NCBI GenBank assembly: GCA_013396525.1
Contig: VWYX01000082.1
Coordinates: 1,226,820-1,290,819 of the forward strand
Source of the DNA: Chaetorhynchus papuensis
Taxonomy: Eukaryota > Chordata > Aves > Passeriformes > Rhipiduridae
Direction: 5' to 3'
DNA length: 64,000 nucleotides
The first letter of the stretch is position 1. The number at the start of each line of letters is the position of its first letter. Shown in pieces: positions 61,101 through 64,000 of this stretch. The translations under genes were made by a program, and so were the position numbers. The notes under the pieces were generated by a model. That model searched no databases and had not been told where the DNA came from. It saw only the letters and a program-made list of their open reading frames with translations.

Positions 61101-63830
61101 GACTCTTGCTGCTGCTAGAAAATAAAAGCATGCATGAGAAAGAGAAAGGACGATGGTATCATTTTGAGCCTTTACCTGGGTCCTTCGGGTCCTGTGTGGA
61201 TGTTCTCCAGGCCAGAAGCAGAGCCTACAGCCCAGGTGGTAAGTGCCAGGCTTCCCTAGCAGTCCCATGAAGCAGCTGGCTGCAGTTTTGAGGAAGCAGA
61301 AAATGTAGTGAGGGTCTGCATTATTTTCTGCCACTGGCTGCTGAGAGCTCTGTGATGGTCCTTTAACCCACATCGACTCAGTCCCCAGCCAGCCTCAAAT
61401 CAGGACTTTAAAGACATCCCCAGGGAATTTGCCATATGGAACTGTATCTCAGGATCAAGGTCTGTTTTGTTCGGTGATCCTCAGCTGAGTTAAGATGATG
61501 CTTCTTTTCCCTATCCCAATTTTATCAGTATGCTAATGACATAGTATAGTAGTATATATGTTTCTGAGATTTCCAGTTGAAGAAGCACTGTTTAGACCTA
61601 ATGTGCATGTCCTGGGCATCTTAGAAGTCCAAAAGCCATACAGGAAAAAGATACGGGTTTTTAATTCATTAAGGGGAAAAAAAGAAGGATGGGGGAGGGG
61701 CAGAGAAAGGAGGAGAAAGAGGCAAGTAATTAGTCCCTAGGATGATGTTGGCCGGTGGCAGGCCTTAGCTGGGAGTGGAGTAGGTCTTTTATCTTACTCA
61801 AAGCTCAAAGCTGCCTGTGGTTTTCACAAGTATTGTGTGTTTGGGACATTTCTGGTTTTGAGTGCCAAGTTTAAGATTTTGAAAAGGACCATGATTTTCA
61901 GGGAGTGGTAAGTACCTGTTCTCCAGTTATTTTGTTGTCAGGCATAATCCCAGCTCAGGTCTATGACTTGGAAGAAGTTCTCCTCCACTTTTGAATTGAA
62001 AATTTGTTAAAAATTCATGCTTAGTGCTTTAACATTAAAGAAGACACTTCACAGCCTCCTATTTGGAGGGACTAGAAAAATCAGAGCTCTTCCACAGCAC
62101 AAATGCAGATGGATGCAAGCCACTTTCACAGTGGTTGAAAGTTGGCCGTGGGAATTCCTGAAATGTCGTGGTTAGTTTCAGTGATTGGATTGGTGCAAGT
62201 TACTCATTTGTGTGTTCAGATACTTCAGGTATTTCTGAGTCAACATCTGAAACTTTTTGTTTTTAGAATGAAACACTTGCTCCTTCATGTAATGGATGGT
62301 TTCATTTTTTTCTGAAGGGAAAGAAGGATATGTGGTTATTCCACCTCTAGCCAACAAATCGCTTCTCTGCTGTTACAAACTAGTTCAGAGATTGCCTATT
62401 TAAAGATAAAAACTATGTAAGAAAAACTGTTCCTATAAGTCAAAGAGGCAAAATAGCTCAGTTTCACCTAGTAAGCACAGAGACAAAGCATAGTTCAAGG
62501 GTAAGGACATAGGAGCCTGCTACCGTGGTTAACTTTGAGTATGTTTCATGTCCTCTCTACAGACTATGGTCCATGCCTGTAAAGTGAGGGCAATAGTCCT
62601 GAGACATTGAATTCATGATTTGCAAAGATGATTGAGGACTTGGGCCAAATAATCAACAGAAGCACAAAAATCCTCCAGCCCTTAGTGTCACACATTTTAG
62701 TGTTTCTGTGGGAAGAAAAGAAGCCCCAAACCCCAGAACAAATAATAAATGTTGAATTTTTTTAACTGAGGTATTCCTGGTCTCTTTCATGCGTTCAGGT
62801 GTAAGTACATACTCAGGCATGTTCAGAAACATATCTTTCGATACATATCAAGAACTTTCTATTTTAAATGCACAGTTTTATTAGGTCATTCCATATCTCT
62901 GAACTCCTTCAGATAGATCACCATTAAAAGACTTAGACTGATGTCTATTGCACTTGTCTGTGTGGAACAGCTCAGTACATTCCAGGCTTTGCTAATGCCA
63001 TTTTTAATTCCATCTGTGAAAGCACTAGATGTCAAATTGTTATGTTTGTTTTTCATATAGGCCCTTTTGAGATGCCCTGCCTGTAACCCTGATTGAGGCA
63101 TACTGCCTGAGGAAGGAAAGAGAAATGGACCCAGGTACAGCAGTGTATGGAGTTTCTCACAGGGCTGATGCCTTAGAGCATTGCTTATACAGCAGACAGG
63201 CAGAAAATCAGCTTCCCATGATAAGCCAAGCCCTGATTTGCATAGTTCAGCAGAGGGCTTGGATGTTAGCAGAAAATATCACAGTGAGATATTCTGCATT
63301 AAAAATATCATGGTGTGATTTTCAGCAAATTCACAGTAGATTTAAAAATAGATCAGTATCAACAAGAGCTAACAACGTGAGCAGTGCATTGAAGTTCTGC
63401 TCCGACTTACATTTTTAGAAGAGCATAGAAGAGCATATTACAGAAGAACAGTTAGTTTAAATGTCTATCTTGTGCCCAGTATTAAAATGCTCCAGAAAGA
63501 GAGCTCACCACTCTTGATAATCCAGGCTCTGACCTCACTCATCTTAAAAAAGGCACTTCCAAGGTATTTATGAACCCCTGCCCACTCCCCAGCTTTGCTA
63601 TGCAAGTAGCTGTCTCTCTACCTCCTCTTCCTCGGTGTAGCACAAGGTAGGACTCACATGTGGGCAAGGCCAGCCTTTCTGACAGCAGCAGAAATGGCCT
63701 TTATGGCAGTCAGCATGGAGTTGAGCAGCTGTGTCAGCTCCCCTGTCGCTCCTTTCACGCGGCGTCCCTTCTCCATAACAAATCGTGTGAGTGTCAGCAT
63801 ATCTGTTTCGAAGGGGCTTTTGTCGGTCAT
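42930..63830 (-). CDS. FBP2: Muscle-type fructose-1,6-bisphosphatase (complete, 7 coding exons)
   Basis: Hydrolyses fructose 1,6-bisphosphate to fructose 6-phosphate in the cytosol, the regulated step of gluconeogenesis and glycogen resynthesis in muscle. Coding exons in transcript order: 63,830-63,658, 60,948-60,786, 59,899-59,807, 53,916-53,776, 52,570-52,433, 46,389-46,270 and 43,124-42,930: 1,023 bases, 340 residues, all GT-AG, human exon lengths except three extra bases in exon 1. Metal and substrate residues are present: D76, E99, E100, D120 and D123 (FDPLDGSSN), N214, Y217, R245, Y246, Y266, K276, E282. Muscle-isozyme markers are K21, E71 (Glu69, calcium sensitivity), T179 and Q181. 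The KKKGK nuclear-localisation motif is at 205-209. The C terminus (VQEYLACVQKHQKSS) resembles human FBP2, not FBP1. Odd points: an extra alanine (A28) in the AMP-binding loop and K142 in place of AMP-contacting Arg140. Confidence 0.97.
43125..46269 (-). other. FBP2: FBP2 intron 6
   Basis: 3,145 bases. It contains a few tandem gcact units near 45.64 kb and a G/T-rich stretch near 45.09 kb. A 148-codon minus-strand open frame (45,444-45,890) matches nothing recognised and has no coding-like motifs. Confidence 0.75.
46270..46389 (-). CDS. FBP2: FBP2 coding exon 6 (residues 237-276)
   Basis: Acceptor tgtttttcag, donor AAG|GTATAT, 120 bases, phase 0. It encodes the 6-phosphate-binding residues R245, Y246, Y266 and K276 within YGARYVGSM and YPANQKSPKGK. 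Confidence 0.97.
46390..52432 (-). other. FBP2: FBP2 intron 5 (longest intron)
   Basis: 6,043 bases. It holds a short CR1 3' scrap near 48.5 kb and a 156-codon open frame antisense to FBP2 (46,552-47,022) with no recognisable similarity. No other element was seen. Confidence 0.75.
48505..48545 (+). mobile_element. CR1 3'-end fragment
   Basis: About 40 bases read gggttcctttccaactcagg then atattcta, matching the 3' terminal consensus of avian CR1 in sense orientation. It is a heavily truncated, old copy. Short, so only moderately sure. Confidence 0.5.
52433..52570 (-). CDS. FBP2: FBP2 coding exon 5 (residues 191-236)
   Basis: Acceptor tgtcctgcag, donor GAG|GTAAGA, 138 bases, phase 0. It contains the KIKKKGKVYSLNEGY block with substrate residues N214 and Y217 and the basic nuclear-localisation motif. 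Confidence 0.97.
52571..53775 (-). other. FBP2: FBP2 intron 4
   Basis: 1,205 bases with an (AAAAC)n microsatellite at about 53,109-53,132; nothing else recognised. Confidence 0.8.
53109..53132. repeat. (AAAAC)n microsatellite
   Basis: About four to five tandem aaaac units on the + strand. Confidence 0.85.
53776..53916 (-). CDS. FBP2: FBP2 coding exon 4 (residues 144-190)
   Basis: Acceptor atttcctcag, donor CCG|GTACAG, 141 bases, phase 0. It encodes DEPSEKDALQPGRN and LVALSTGQGVDCFMLDP. T179 and Q181 (177 and 179 in mature numbering) are the muscle-type residues linked to high AMP sensitivity. Confidence 0.97.
54342..54389. repeat. Two overlapping perfect inverted repeats at an LTR edge
   Basis: Arms 54,351-54,365 and 54,375-54,389 are a perfect 15-bp inverted repeat (ttctaggaggcctct) around a 9-base loop. 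Overlapping it, ctgatgcc at 54,342-54,349 pairs with ggcatcag at 54,369-54,376. Confidence 0.95.
54375..54719 (-). mobile_element. Endogenous retrovirus solo LTR in FBP2 intron 3, same strand as FBP2
   Basis: Read on the minus strand, the element has an octamer motif (ATGCAAAT at 54,548-54,541), a TATA box (TATAAAA at 54,540-54,534) and AATAAA about 105 bases later (54,433-54,428). That is the U3-R-U5 order of an LTR. It probably starts with TGTTAATTTC at 54,719. The other end, near the inverted repeat, is uncertain and no target-site duplication was found. No internal retroviral genes are nearby, so it is a solo LTR. Its poly(A) signal lies in FBP2 sense orientation about 500 bases before exon 4. 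Confidence 0.65.
58401..58440. other. Duplicated 19-mer flanking a single N: probable assembly artefact
   Basis: The 19 bases at 58,402-58,420 (taagaaagagatggcagag) recur exactly at 58,422-58,440, separated by one N at 58,421. This is the usual trace of two overlapping contig ends joined without merging. Confidence 0.85.
59631..59669. repeat. Tandem repeat, 14-bp unit, 2.7 copies
   Basis: The unit accaagtgttcaac occurs at 59,631 and 59,645 and in part at 59,659, about 140 bases from FBP2 exon 3. Confidence 0.92.
59807..59899 (-). CDS. FBP2: FBP2 coding exon 3 (residues 113-143): catalytic metal site
   Basis: Acceptor ctgttttag, donor AAG|GTAAGA, 93 bases, phase 0. It encodes GKYVVCFDPLDGSSN with metal ligands D120 and D123 and AMP-site residues K114 and Y115. 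The exon ends AVYKK, where mammalian enzymes have Y-R-K. P133 replaces the usual serine in LASIG. Confidence 0.97.
59900..60785 (-). other. FBP2: FBP2 intron 2
   Basis: 886 bases. The donor is GTCTGT, weaker than consensus, but supported by frame, the 163-base exon length and the matching acceptor. A short G-rich run lies near 60.70 kb. No element was recognised. Confidence 0.8.
60786..60948 (-). CDS. FBP2: FBP2 coding exon 2 (residues 58-112)
   Basis: Acceptor ttccatag, 163 bases as in human. It encodes FGIAGTVNVTGDEVKKLDV with D76 and the calcium-sensitivity glutamate E71 (codon 60,911-60,909), then metal ligands E99 and E100 in TEENKDA. Confidence 0.96.
60949..63657 (-). other. FBP2: FBP2 intron 1
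   Basis: 2,709 bases. No exon, RNA gene or mobile element was recognised. First introns often hold regulatory sites, but none can be named by eye. Confidence 0.75.
63658..63830 (-). CDS. FBP2: FBP2 coding exon 1 (residues 1-58): N terminus and AMP-binding loop
   Basis: The ATG at 63,830-63,828 has A at -3 and opens MTDKSPFETDMLTLTRF, the FBP2 N terminus. The exon ends CAT|GTGAGT in phase 2, 173 bases against 170 in human. The extra codon is GCG at 63,749-63,747 (A28), between the glycine and threonine of the usual KGTGELTQ loop. Confidence 0.96.
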
Positions 63831-63978
63831 TTTTGCTGGGTACCAGAGTTCCTGTCTTCTTGGCTGGACAAGATGCTTTCTTGCTGTGCTGAGATCCTGG
63901 GTAGCTGTTTTATTTTGAGGCGAAGCTGTTGGCTGTGTTGCTGGCCAGAATTTATTAAGATGTTTCTGAGACCACGTG
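63831..63978 (-). promoter_or_regulatory. FBP2: FBP2 5' UTR and proximal promoter candidates
   Basis: On the minus strand a TATA-like TTAATAAAT lies at about 63,959-63,951, some 125 bases before the ATG, suggesting initiation near 63,925 and a 5' UTR of about 95 bases. A CACGTG E-box is at 63,978-63,973. There is no CpG island, as fits a tissue-restricted gene. The start site is inferred and the promoter may continue beyond the window. Confidence 0.4.
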
Positions 63979-64000
63979 ATTGAGTGCTCAGAATAACTGC

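Noticed and set aside
1..64000. tRNA, rRNA, CRISPR arrays, bacterial-type operons and prophage
   Set aside because: None seen. The intron-exon structure and CR1/LTR repeats show vertebrate nuclear DNA, where CRISPR arrays and operons are not expected.

Overview
The window is vertebrate nuclear DNA and almost certainly from a bird. It carries a roughly 2 kb CR1 retroposon of avian type and two avian-style endogenous retrovirus LTRs. The two genes present have the intron-rich structure of tetrapod cathepsin L and muscle fructose-1,6-bisphosphatase. Both lie on human 9q, which corresponds largely to the avian Z chromosome; that placement is inference.

Layout. Positions 1 to about 23,000 are intergenic: no recognisable exon, only microsatellites, an A/C-rich tract and one GC-rich patch near 3.7-4.1 kb. 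A CpG-island promoter (about 23.05-24.1 kb) drives CTSL on the + strand (coding 23,938-28,231, seven coding exons, 338 residues, poly(A) signal at 28,514). From 28.5 to 42.3 kb the DNA is intergenic, with an LTR at 31.3-31.8 kb, low-complexity tracts, and a minus-strand CR1 at 39.3-41.4 kb interrupted by a 325-base assembly gap. FBP2 fills the rest on the minus strand (coding 63,830 down to 42,930, seven coding exons, 340 residues). Its large introns hold a same-strand LTR, a CR1 scrap and a small assembly artefact.

Function. CTSL is a lysosomal cysteine endopeptidase with signal peptide, inhibitory propeptide and complete catalytic triad. FBP2 is the muscle-type gluconeogenic bisphosphatase. 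The two are convergent (tail to tail), about 14 kb apart, and nothing suggests they work together. All splice junctions of both genes could be placed, and both reading frames are intact.

The point most worth following is FBP2. Its catalytic residues and muscle-isozyme determinants are conserved. Its AMP allosteric site differs from the mammalian enzymes by an extra alanine codon beside the AMP-binding loop and a lysine in place of the AMP-contacting arginine 140. I found no new multi-gene system in this window.
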